A DNA stretch of 64,000 nucleotides from Toxotes chatareus (lineage: Eukaryota > Chordata > Actinopteri > Toxotidae). Below are positions 1 to 13,000 of this stretch, one piece after another. Numbering within the stretch: the first letter of the stretch is position 1; the number at the start of each line of letters is the position of its first letter. Position numbers and translations under genes: made by a program. Below the pieces are notes generated by a model. The model saw only the letters and a program-made list of their open reading frames with translations, did not search any database and was not told the DNA's origin. The stretch spans positions 13,738,858 to 13,802,857 of the forward strand of contig CM028898.1 in assembly GCA_016801885.1 (NCBI GenBank), given 5' to 3'.

Positions 1-78
1 ATCCCTGATCACCTCACGGGTGAAGGCGTACCGGGTTCCCCCTACGTTGAGCACGCAGATACTCTTCCCAAACTTCAT
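1..78 (-). CDS. kcng3: Kv-channel modifier subunit, first 26 codons (kcng3-like), partial
   Basis: Read on the minus strand, the codons from position 78 down to 1 are open. They begin MKFGKSICVLNVGGTRYA and end with REVIRD at the window edge. The LNVGGTRY core is the start of the Kv T1 (BTB) tetramerisation domain. The MxFGxS start followed closely by LNVGG resembles the KCNG3 (Kv6.3) N-terminus. KCNG subunits are silent alone and modify Kv2 channels at the plasma membrane; this is family knowledge. In human, KCNG3 lies next to MTA3 in divergent orientation, exactly as here, which supports the name. Most of the protein lies outside the window. Another Kv modifier subunit cannot be excluded from 26 residues. 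Confidence 0.75.
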   Translation of the reverse strand, partial: MKFGKSICVLNVGGTRYAFTREVIRD

Positions 79-1028
79 CTCGTCAGTCTGTAACCTAACT
101 AAAACTCCTCTTCACGGCCCATTCCCCCTTCCATAACAGGAGTTTGGACTCTTGGGGAGGGGCAGGGGGGTCTCACAGTCTCCCCTGTGCCCCGGGGCGT
201 GGTTCGTTCTGGAGTGGAGGTGGCCCTGTGCTGAGCTCCGTGGCTGATGGAAACTATTCCCTCTGTCCCCTCACACTCTCCTCTCCTTCTCCCTCTGCAG
301 CCTGTGGAGGAGACTCTCCACCCCAGTCAGGGCGAGCCAATCCTATCAGTGATGTCACATGCGCGCGTACGCACGCACGGACGCACGCACGGCAAGTGAA
401 AGACTCGTGCGAGGAAACTGTGGAGCGTACCTTTCTCTACGAAGGGTGCTGTTTCCTTTTATATAAAATAATACAAATATTTCTGTGGGTGGTTCTCATT
501 ATGTTCATATGATAATAAAATAAGATTATGATTATGAGAAGTTGTAATGAGCAATGAATGTCTTCTTCCAGTGTTTTTTACTATTCCTAAGTTAATAAAT
601 TGCCTGATAATATGCAGGAATTGTATTTAAAAGTGTAATCTGATGTTAGAATGGTCACTTGCAAAATGTGTAATACACTTATGGTTGCATTTGGATACCA
701 AATTTGTTTGCGCGCGCGTGTGTGTGTCTGCGCGTGCGCCCCCCCTCCCAACGTCAGCAGTCAGTGGTTTTTCTGGGTGATCCGACTTCTTTTAGCTGCC
801 GTGAGTTCACTGTATTGTAAAAGGTACTGTGAATCGTATCAGGACAGGGGGGGGGGTTGAATTGCCAAAATTCTCCCAACCGGGTGCACATCCGGAGTCT
901 CGACGATCATAATTTATCGCACCTTTTACCTTTTAAGAAACAGAGTTTTATTTGTATTTTTTTTTTTTAATTAATTTATTCTATTTCTCTTAGTTTATGG
1001 TTTACGTTAACACTCCGGGAGGGTAGAA
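79..1028. promoter_or_regulatory. Shared divergent promoter region of kcng3 and mta3
   Basis: The start codons of the leftward kcng3-like gene and rightward mta3 are 950 bp apart, so both promoters and 5' leaders must lie here unless an upstream non-coding exon exists. The stretch contains CpG-containing alternating runs near 358-392 and 710-740, a C-rich patch near 739-748 and a T-rich run at 957-968. I see no convincing TATA box placed for either gene. The ORF at 144-512 is low-complexity and unlikely to be coding. Confidence 0.55.
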
Positions 1029-4000
1029 ATGGCGGCCAACATGTACCGGGTCGGAGGTATGTATGTCAATGTGGATCTTTTTATCAAACAGAAACCCTTC
1101 CAGATTTGAATCCCCCGGTGGCTTATGTGGCGTTATTTCAGCTCGTTTGCATTTAATAGTGAGGTACGGCTGTGTTACAGTAACAGAGAAGCGTTAAATT
1201 GGAGCCGGAAGGTGAGAATTTCAAAATATTTGGGATCCAAAATGGGTCAGGCCTCGCGTCTGTCGTGGCCACAGCAGCTAGCCGCCAGCTTGCTAAATGG
1301 CTAGCTCACAATGTAAACATTTTTTCAGTGGTCGGCAGCTTTGTTGCGATCTGGTTTTCTGTTATTTAGACCGGGAATAGTGGAAACGGACACGCGGTGG
1401 GACTTCTCGACCAGGCATGTGTTTAAAAGGTTGTTAAAATGCTACCCCGGACACTCTGAGGCTGCCTTTGTATTTGCCTCTTCTGGCATGCAGCCATTAG
1501 TACGAGTCCTTATTTAGCTAACGTTAGCATCAGCAATGGTTTCACTGATTACCATTATTGCAGCTCAAGCGCTCGTCTTACACTATTTTAGAAATGCATC
1601 TAACAGTCTTGGGAACAATAGACGCCCGATATTGCTGTACTGTCCGTCTGCATTCAGCACAAGTGCTGTTAATTAGCAAATTGGCTTCAGTGGCTAGCTA
1701 GCTCGTTAGCAGTCCACTGGAATTCAGCATCAAATTATTGTCTCGATTCATGGCGTCGTTTCATCGGGAGGTTTAAACCTTGCACCTAGTATTCACACAT
1801 ACTGGAGCTTTAGATTTACGTTAATACCGTGAATAAACTTAAATGGCATTGATACTTGACATGGCACACAAACAATAAGCATCTTTACCCAGGTGATATT
1901 ATTGGCAACACTTTTATCACTGGCCCATCAGTTTTGTTTCAGTACATCTGTTTTGCTATCCATATGCTCACCTCTAGTGCAGTGCTCCTGCTGCCTTCAA
2001 GTGCTCTCTGTAAACTCCAGCTCCTTAAACTTCTTGGTGGATTGAAGATTGTTTTTTTTCTCAGAAATAATAACAAATCTATGATGAAACATAATTTAAA
2101 AAAAAAGTTTCCTCTTAAGACATATTGCTAGTCATATATAGGGCTGCAACTAATGGTTTCTTTTAGCGTTTAGTCAGATCGTTAAACCACAACTCCTCAG
2201 AGCCAAAAGTGATATGTTTAAATGTTTTGGTTTGACCAAATGTTGAAATACCCTAAAATATTTAGTTTACGATGAAATATGCTAAGAAATCAGGAAATCC
2301 TCTCATTTGAAAGGCTGGAATCAGTGACATGTTTGGTGTTGTTTTGCTATGTCTGCTTTAAAAATGACTGAAATAATTTATTGATTACTAATTGAGTCAC
2401 TCAATTAAATTAAGATTTGTTTCAACTCAAGTCTTCTTACCTTCTACGCTGGCATGTGCAAGGCAAATGAAAGAGAAGAATATACCTGTCAGGGCTGTAA
2501 TTAGTCATGCTTTGACAGCTCTGATATATTTACCGCGTCACTGGATTGTTTATGTGTCTGGAACACAGTCATTACAACATTTCAGGCAACATTTGAAGGC
2601 AGCAGTAGCCATGGACTGAAGTTTTCCAGAGTTACCCTGTATTCTGCCCTGGTCCTCTCACTAGGTGAAGTCATGTTTACACAGATTTTGTTGAAGAGCA
2701 GTGGAAAATCAACTGTTATGACTTTGCTGTGTCTCTGTCCTTAATTTATTTAACTTGTAAATAACATGGCATTACGGCAACTGTCTCACAGGCTGTGGAA
2801 ACGCTGCAGCACATATTTTTGCCTCTGCTTTGACCTGTTGAACTTGGAATATGGTCTTTTTTTCCAGATGTAACAATAGCTGATAGGCATGATATCCTAC
2901 ACATTTACACAGATACAGATTTTTCTACTTTGGCATTTACATATATTATTTTCATGTGGGCCTACAGAATTATTCAGCCTTACAGTTATCTGATACAGTG
3001 AAGTAATCATTGTGTTTCTTTTTTTTCTTCTTTTTGTTCTTGCAGATTATGTATTCTTTGAGAACTCCTCCAGTAACCCTTACCTGATCCGCCGGATAGA
3101 AGAACTCAACAAGGTGCAGAAATGTTTGTGTGTCATTTTTTGTGTGTTTATGCTTCTTTATGCCTGTGGGTGAATAACAAGGATTCCTCTCTGTTCCTGT
3201 GTCCACCCCCTCTCCTTGCAGTGGTGCTTGTGTTTGTGTGTGTGTGTGTGTGCATTTTGGGACCGAAAGTGTTTGTAATATGATTAAAAGAGACAGGAGT
3301 TTCCCAGTCTCCTAAATGCTGTTTGTATTGCAGGACACACCTGTAGGAGTGTGTTGTGTGTAGGCGAGGGAGATTATTGTTATGAGCTCAGATAGCGTTT
3401 GACTAATGATGCAAAATGTTTTATTGCCAGACTGAGTATCTGGTACTGGCTTTGAAAAGCAACTTGGTTGGATAAATTCCTCTGCCGATGTTTGTTGCCT
3501 GTTTTTAACTTTTTTTTTTTAATAGCAGTTGGTAAACAACAAACCCAAACTGACATACATTGTTTAAATATCACACAGCCATCTTCAAAGGGCGTGTCCT
3601 GAGATGCATTTGCATTTGTTACTCAGAAAAATGCATTCCATAAGCAGGTTGTGTGGGTGGGGAAAATGTCAGCTCAAGTCAGCATCGGCCTGAAAAAAAA
3701 ACATATTGAAGTTGTGTGTTATAATGTAAAGATGGGAGACATTGTAATTATCAAAAGGTATAATGGTGGTGGATGAAAGAACAGGAACTTCCTGCTGTAT
3801 CAGTGCAACAGATACTGCCTGTGTGAAGCTTATAATGTTCACTTGTTGGTTGAATGTGATGGACATTTTTGTGGCTGTAGTTGTTGCATTGCATTGTAAT
3901 TGTTTACATTGTTCCTGCCCCCCAACTCACATATTCTCACGATGAACACCGTCATAAAATCTATCTGCTCTTGATACGGGCTTCCTAAAGCAGAAGAAGT

Positions 4001-7000
4001 TGGAAGCAGTGTTCTCAAACGTCGTACCCCCACATCCATTCGCTCTCCATCAGTCACAGCATTTAATACCGACTGAGTCTTTAAGCCTGTCGGCCTAATT
4101 ATACTGCGAGACAACCAATCAATCATCTGATCATAAGTGCTGTTGCTGCCCTGGTCAGCCTGTCATAGCAGCAATGCTTGATGGGCACACAAAGGAGCCA
4201 GATCTCTTGGGAAATTAGAGGTTTGTGCAGGGAGGTGTTGCCACCTCTTTCAGTCAGCCTGGATCTCTCTTCTCTCTCTGTTTCAGACGGCCAGTGGGAA
4301 TGTGGAGGCCAAGGTGGTTTGTTTCTACAGAAGGAGAGACATCTCCCACAGCCTCATCCAGCTCGCAGACAAACATGCAAGTGAGTCATCACACATTCAG
4401 ACTCTGTTTAGGTTCTACATGTGAAAGTTACAATCCTATTCAGGCAGTTCAGTGTAAACTCCAACTTAAAGCCTAAATGATAAAGTGAGAGTTACTTATA
4501 AGTCAAATAACAGAAAATGAATTTGCAACTTTTTCCTTTGTAGTCATTTTTCAAGAAAAATGTAACTGTAGGTTTGATATTTGATATTGTTCCACTCTTA
4601 ATTGGCAATTATAGTTTTAGTCTTGAAGTGTTGTTTGGACAAAACAAACTATCCCATATCACCATCTTTGGTGTTTAAAAAACAAAAAAAAAAAATTGTA
4701 ATGGACCACACAATGAATTGAGTACTTGAGAAAATAATCTGCAGATGAATCGATTATAAAACAATATGAAATGCAATATTTACAATTGTATGAAAAAAAC
4801 GCATATTTGTATATTTGAGAAGGCAGACTCAGTAGATTAACTGATTAATGGACATTTCAGCACACTCTCAAACTGAATGATTTTCAGCCCTGGTTGTATT
4901 TTTCAGTCATCCATAAAGAGAGCAAATGCCATTATGGGCTGTCTGCTTCATATCAGTGAGGCAGACATTTCCAGCAGTGTTTCCATTTAGCATATTCTTT
5001 GCACAATGTAAGATTTACTATCAATAGGATTTTTTTTTAACCCCTTCATGCCGACCACAGCTCCAGAGTGCGACCATTTAGTCACAGCATTTTTGGAGAT
5101 GGTGCAATGATTCATACATAGGCGCTCTGGTGTGACTTGAAAATATGCTGCTGTTCATATTTATATATCACAGTAATTTTTGAATTTATTGCTGGGAGGG
5201 AGGGGAATTGGACTGCGAGTGTGGCTGTATGAAGATGGAAGGAGAGGAAGGCGCTGTTATCACAACACCACCTGTTCTGTGCGGAAAGCTTTCTACCTGT
5301 TTCCAGTGATGCTTCACTTGGCCGTTTGGTGACAATAAAACAAATTATTGGTGATTTTCTGAAAGTAAAGAGAAAAAAAAAAAAACTCCCCTGTACCAAA
5401 CCAATCTCACAGTTTTCGTGAGTAGAATGTTTGAGGTGAGGAGTAGGCAACAGGAGACACAGTGAAGAGTGGTTTTCACGACTAAGACTCAGCACGGACA
5501 GGAAAGACAGGAATAAATTGTGCGGTATAAATATGGTTCTGTGTAAAACCTGTTTTGCTGATTTGACTAGACTCTGTAAACATAAAGCGACCTTGAGCAC
5601 AAAAATGTAAACCATACAGTATGCAGGGACATATGCATTGATCGCTGTGCGGTGCCAATTCAACAAACTATTTGGAATCAGTCGTCTACCAGCTGGTCAG
5701 CAGAAGAAACAGACACAACAATAAAATTTAACACCACAATTTATGGCTCAGATTAGTTCAGGGGAAAAACACGAGGACAGCCAGCGATTTTTGATTTACA
5801 GAAACAAAACAATGAGCAGAGTTTATAGGAGTCAAGACTGAAATGTCTGCACGCTTTAACAAACTACAGACCTTGGTTGAGATGAGAAAATATAAGAGTG
5901 TTGCTGTGAATATTTATTTCTAAATTAGGGCAAAAAATTCAGGACCGAGCACCGCTCCTCTTGGTGGAGTTACTCTGGAGCTATGTCAGCAAAATTTGCA
6001 TGTGTTTTGTCTCATGCTGATTAATTATTACAGCCCAAGATTAAGAAAAAAAAAAAAAAAAAGCAGTGGGGCCAAAAATTAGCTCCACAGGAGAGTGAAC
6101 AGGTTAGTTCACCCAAATCTCAAAAAACACATTTAGCCAAATAACCTCAGCAGTATCAAACCATGCAGATAGTTTTTTTTTCTGCAACAGAGATCACTGC
6201 TGCCTCCCCAACACATTAGAGGTGAATAGAAATATATTTGTGTAAATCAAAGAATCCAAAAAGTAGATTTGAAAAATTTCGGCAGAGCCTGTGACTTCTT
6301 CCTCGTTTACCTTTCCCACGACCACGATATGTGAATGGATACAGCCTGAAATATGTCAGTATCTTGCTGCAGATACTCAAGAATTAGTCACCATTCGCTA
6401 ACCTCAGTGGCAAATAAGAGATAGACTTCCTGTAGTTGGCTTCTAGTGGTTTGCCAGTGGAAAGCTTTCAATATGAAGTAGCAGCAGCAAGAAAAAAAAA
6501 AAGCAGAGAAGTTAGTTTTGTCTTTGCACAGCAATTACAGCTCTGATGTATCAAGGGAGAGCAGACCACACTGGTACCTGTTGGATTAAAGGAAGAACAG
6601 CAATAGAAGTGGGTCCCCCTTCACTCAATGTTGGAATTAGGTGCTTTGTGTCTGAAAACTCCCACTTCATGCTATAATAGGCCGTGGGTGCAGAGGTTAG
6701 AACGTACTGTAAGCAGGGTTTGAAGTTCTCTCTCAGTCTCTCTTTTTACTTCCGTTTCTTCTGTGTGCACAAACGCGTACAACAGCATGAATGTCTTCAA
6801 GGAAAGACTGTCCAAGCGCGTGCAAAGTTGTCCCCATCTGCACAACTCATCGTGTCTTGCCTTTCTCTTTGACGGCGCATTTGGAACGGCCATAAAAACT
6901 TTTGTCTTCATACGTCTTTAGGATTTTTGTGACTGGAATATGAAGCTGTACCACTGCCAGTATCTACCCAATGAAAACAACTGCAATACAAATAGACAAA

Positions 7001-10000
7001 TTGCCAATAGCAGGCAATCATTATTTATCTAGGTATATGGCTGCACGGTGTAACAGTGATTTAAAATGTTTATCTTCTGCCTGCATAATGTGCTGACTCC
7101 ACTGCAGTAAACCATCTAATCCAGTGTTTATGTATGAGCACTGTGTTCTGAAAATTACATTTCTAGTAATAGTCCTGAGCATAATAGGTTGGCTGTCTTT
7201 TAATAGATGGCAGCGGTATCTTGTGATTGCCATGTCCTCGGGAGACTTTTTAAAAGCCTATTGTTTTATATAGGAGAGAAGCACAATTAGGAAGTATCAG
7301 TGAAGGACCTTATATGAAATCTGAGAAATAAATGGATGAATTGCTTCTGTTGGTCCGTAATTAATCTGTCACGAGTAAGCCCTCATCACTTCTCTGTCAT
7401 TTTTCTTCACGGTGTCCTCTGTGACACGACTATTCAATAACAGCAGTGTCTCTTTTAATATGTTATTTGAAGTGATTTTCTTCTGCGTGTGCATTCGCAG
7501 AGGAGTTGGAAGAGGAGAAGGAGAACCCGACAGAGACAGAGCTCACAGAAAAACAGAAACACCAGCTTCGCCACAGAGAGCTCTTCCTCTCCCGGCAGTA
7601 TGAGAGTCTACCTGCGACACACATCAGGTACTGCGCACATACACACTGGATCGTACAGCTCATCATCTAGAGGCAGTGCTCATGGGCAGTCACTCATCCA
7701 GCCACAAACACGTCTTATCAAACAGTGCTCACTTCCTGTGTCTGTGCTTGACATGATGCATGTCCCCCACTCTCTTTCGCTTTTAGGGGGAAGTGCAGTG
7801 TCGCGTTATTGAATGAGACTGAAGCCGTTCTTTCATACCTTGACAAAGAGGTGAGCCAGAGAAAAGAGAACATTTCCTGCTGATGTTTGTTGTTTGTTTA
7901 CTGCAGACTGCATGGCAGGTGGCAGGCCTAGTCAAACTTTGTACGCTTTTTTTTTTTTTTTCAAATGTCAGATGTCTAAAACTGAGGCAACGGTCCGGCG
8001 CTGCAGCTAACTGTTACTTTCAGTGTTGGGTGATCACACAATTATTTTCTTGATTTATCGGTTGATGAGTTGGAAAAAAAAGCAAGTGTAATCTTTAAAG
8101 TCTTTAAATGTAGGTGCTTTTCTCTTTTTGGTAATGGACGCGTTGTTTCCTCCAGGATACCTTCTTCTACTCGCTGGTGTATGACCCGACACAGAAGACC
8201 CTGCTGGCCGACAAAGGAGAGATCAGAGTGGGACCGCGCTTTCAGGCAGACGTACCTGAAATGCTACAAGAGGGTCAGTCTCAGTCAGAACTGCACATGA
8301 GCTGACTTAGGTTTTGTTATATGCATCTGTGTCAAAGCTTGTTTTTCATCTCTAGCCTCATTATCCACATCTTTAGTGCGTGTTTCGTCTCAAAGGGTAA
8401 TGGCAGGGAGAGGTAGCTGTTGTTTTGGGTTTAAGAATGTGTATGCTTTGTTCTGATCATGGATTAAATACCATTTTGTGACAGATTAAGCTTGGATCTG
8501 GTAAAAGAACATCTTCATCAGCTACTTCATATTCAAAACAACATATTCAGTCTGGTACAATCATGAAATGTGTGATTTCTTTCAGCAGTGAGTGGGCCAA
8601 TTCCAGGCATTTTCATGGGGTTTATAATCATGAACTGAACTTGTAGCAGATAACCAGGCATTATAAACTGATTTCGCTGTCTGTGGCCTCTGTCCTGCAG
8701 GTGAGGCAGACGACAGGGACCAGTCGAAGCTAGAAGAGAAGCTGTGGGATCCAGAGTGTCCACTCACTAACAAACAGATAGACCAATTCCTAGTGGTGGC
8801 ACGGTAAATCACTTTTCACCTCTGACGACCAGAAACAGAAGGTTTCAGATAGTAGCACGTTAGATTTCCTCCAGTGTGCAGCTGCAACTACTTAAATTCT
8901 CACCGCTGAGATGGAACAATTCTCGATATTGACACTTTATGACTTTTCCTGCTGTGAAGGATATTGCATTCAACTCCATTATTTTGCTCTGTTTGTGTAT
9001 GATAATGTAAAGTATGGCTGCAAAAATAATAATTGCACACGCTTGTTGTTTGAGGAATGGCTCATACTGTAAGTTGGGCTCATTAGTTTCACTTTTATTT
9101 TTCAGAGAATACATGCATCAGTGTTTATTTCAGTTAAAATAGACAAAAATTGCAATAGAAATTAATAATACAGAGATTGTGTTTAAATGTTGTAGTTAAA
9201 AGAAAACAATGAGCCCCAGTGACTCAGGTATATAATTATAGAGTAATGTTCTGGTACACAAAAATTACTGAGATTTTTTCGTATGCATCATTTTTCAGGG
9301 CGGTGGGTACTTTTGCTCGGGCGTTGGACTGCAGCAGCTCAGTCAGACAGCCAAGCTTACACATGAGTGCGGCTGCAGCCTCTCGAGATATCACACTGGT
9401 GAGCTGGACACACACATAAAGGCACTCTCAACCTGCAGCACCCTATCAGGTCTTAAATGACAGATTATAACTCCCGTCCCGTGTCCCTCGGTTGCAGTTC
9501 CATGCGATGGACACACTGCATCGTCATAATTACGACCTGTCCAGTGCGCTGAGTGTACTGGTCCCAGCGGGCGGCCCAGTGCTCTGCAGGGATGAGATGG
9601 AGGAGTGGAGCGCCTCAGAAGCCGCCATGTTCGAAGAGGCACTAGAGAAATACGGAAAAGACTTCAACGACATCCGACAAGACTTTGTAAGTGTGTTTTT
9701 AAAACTGTGCTCACATTCTGTCTTTTCTAAAGTTTTATCAGCTGGAATTTGTGGGGGTGTCAGTCTTCTGCCACAGCAAACAGCCTCTGAGATGCCAAGG
9801 TCTTCTTACAAATTATCAGGATGCAAAGCAAGCTAAATGTGGCTCAGACAGCCCCTGGACTCCAAAACTTACTGTTGGAATAAGAATATTCTTTGTTTGT
9901 CTTCATGAAAAGATGAGAAGAAGAAGAACGGGGGAAGAAAATTAATAATTTATTTCATAGATGCTAAACATAGACAAAAATTAATGTTTAGGAAGAAATG

Positions 10001-13000
10001 AGCCAAAATCAATCTGGACTCTAGAGGCTCTGTTGGTAGTTTTGAAAAAGTGAACAGATTTCATGTTCTATGCGCTCCTCCAGCATAATCCACTTCACCA
10101 CTGTCCATTCATATGCTCATGTATGCCAGTGGGAGAAACCTCATATGTGGTGTGCTGTTCGTCCTGAATTTGAGCCAATCGACCAAAGTACCGTGAAAGC
10201 AGCAAACAGTAGCCGTGTGTTTGAATGTGTCTTGGTGAAATACGTGACTTTTTGCAGCGTACTTAGCATGCTGTTTGGCAGTGGAGGTGTTTGATTATGC
10301 TGCGGGAGTGGTTTGAGAAGTCTCTGCAGTCTTTTGATTCTTCCTCCCCCCCCACAGTGGAAACTTGTCACAATGGAAATCCTTTGTAATTGGCCTGAAT
10401 TCAAGCTGACCGCATTCGCTCATCTGTAAAGGACGAAATTACCAATTTTAGAAACCACCTTTCAAGGCTATTTGATTCTCTTGAACTTTCCCGTCTCACC
10501 ATCTACCTATACTGTACAATAAAGGCAGGATATGGGTGTATGCGGTGGCACCAGGTGCTCATGAATACTTATTAAATGTGTGAATCACTGTGTGTGTGTG
10601 TGTGTGTGTGTTTTCGTCTGAGGCTCAGAACCGAGCAAAGCTGGTAGCTTTCAGCCTCTGTGGTCACGATGCCTCTCACTCATGAATATACATGAAGGCT
10701 TTCGCACCCAGATGGCAAGAACATGAGATATTAATATCATTAATTTACTCTCTGTCTGTCCCCCTCCACCCCCAACCTCACACTTCTTCATTCTTTCCTC
10801 TTGTGAAGCTGCCATGGAAGTCTCTGACCAGTATCATAGAGTACTACTACATGTGGAAGACCACAGACAGATATGTGCAACAGGTGAGACTAATCCAGTG
10901 TTTTCAAAGCAGTGAAATTAAGTATTTCCTTCATTAACTGTCTTTCTCCACTGACGTGGACAGTCTGACAGTTTTTGAAAAGTCTTAAAAATCTCTTACA
11001 GCAAAAGTCCTTGTAAGGCATTAAGAAAATCTTGAATTTAGCATTAGCAAGAACTTTTTATTTCTCCTTGCTGCAGTAGCTGGGAAGCTCATAGCCTCAT
11101 AAAGGACAAGTGTCGATTTAAGAAGAAGCTTAAATGAACTCAGTATTTTTTTAATTGGGTAAATGCTCCATCGATTTTCTGCCATGTATCTGAGTCCAGG
11201 TGACGTTAATTACAGCTAGGTGGTAGTGACAGAAATGTTTTTGTTATTATTGAATCACTCTGTTGGTTGTTTTTCTGTTTTTCTCTGAGCAGAAGAGACT
11301 GAAAGCAGCAGAGGCAGAGAGCAAACTGAAGCAGGTTTATATCCCCACATAGTAAGTAACTTCATTTCACATTTTAATATTCAGAGGTAGATGCTGGCGT
11401 TATGGCTGTACCCGTGCCTGCAATATGATATGTATTTGTTTAAATTCAAAGCACTGCAGGGGGAGAGAAGTTGCAGCTGAGTTGGTGTGTTTCTTAAATC
11501 TTTTCTTCTTCTCTGACAGTAACAAACCCAACCCCAACCAGATCTCAATGACCAATGGCAAGATGGCGACAGTGAATGGAGCGGGCCCCGGGGCCTACCA
11601 TGCAGCAGGCGGAGGCAGAGCCTGCGAGAGCTGCTATAGTGAGTTTTGTTTGTGCGTGTGAAATTAAATCGCAAGGCCAGCGTGGGTAGTTTAGAAATAA
11701 AAGAGAAACAGATGCAGCTAAGAGTCCATGGTAGCATAGTCTGTGGCTATAGGAAAATAACGCTGCTTCACAATAAAAGCCTTACAATGAAAAAAATGAA
11801 AAAAATCTTTCTTTTTAAAGCAACAACAGAAACTGTTATGCTTGTATTTGTAGAAGCTGAATCAATCATTCAGTCTTGGAGCAGAGTGGATGTGAATCAT
11901 AAAATATCTCAGGATTTATGACAAAGGACTCTCGATGACAGTCGGTCACTGATTTTTGCCTTCAGCACATTGTGGTTTAGTTTGTTGGTCAAATAAAATG
12001 CAAATAACTGGAATGAGGAATAAATTCAAACAATAACTTTTATTCTACCCACTCAGTTATCTGTGCAGGCAGTTTCTTCACTTTGTTAAGTCAGTGTAGG
12101 TACTAACCTCATCAGTCAATAAAAAGCATCCGCTCTGACGGCTCCTTGTGTATGGATATTGATAAAATAATTTAGGGAGAGTCTAGAGACAGTGAAAAAT
12201 GGATTGTTGTGCTGAGTGTCTTGAGACCAGTGTTCTCCTGCGAAGCACTTAACAAGCATTAATGCACTTCGTACATTAACAGCCATGCAGTCGGCCCAGT
12301 GGTACTCATGGGGACCTCCAAACATGCAGTGCCGTCTGTGCGTGTCCTGCTGGATGTACTGGAAGAAGTACGGCGGCCTGAAGATGCCGAGCAGAGCAGA
12401 AGGCCCCGAGGAGAGGACCTCCCCGAGCCCGGCGAGCAATGTAAGCTCAGTCAGTGAAGTGGAGGGCAAATGTGTGTCAGAATCAGGGTGTCTGCATGCT
12501 CATATTTTTCCGTTTTTTCCCTATACATCCACAGTTGAATTAAAAATGAATTTATGTCTTTATAAACGACATTCAAGAAGCCACACAGGACAGTACAGGC
12601 ACCCTGTGACTGTAGAAATTTTAATGTAATTGTAAAAGAATAGAAGACGACCACAGATTTTCTTTGTTAGAGATTGATTTGCAGGTGACACAATACAGAG
12701 ACCCAGGCTCCCGCCCTGTTTCTGGGCTGAGCAGCCATTTTCACAGCACACATTTTGACAGGAAAGGCACAGTTGTGACTAATAACATAAATGATTGCTT
12801 TGTTTAATTGAAGTGCCACTTTTAAAACCATCCCAGTGAGCCCTAATGCACAATACCGGAGTCCTGGAGTGGGCTAATACAAATGGAGATCAGCGCTTTA
12901 CTAATGTTATTAATTACACCGGTGCTATTCCTGCCATTCTCCAATATACACACATACATGCAAGTTTATCTTATTTAATAGCCCTGTGATAAATCCCACC

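Noticed and set aside
5112..5666. 184-aa open frame on the minus strand in mta3 intron 3
   Set aside because: Low-complexity Ser/Leu/Phe-rich translation crossing a poly(A) run, with no recognisable domain, splice context or neighbouring exon.
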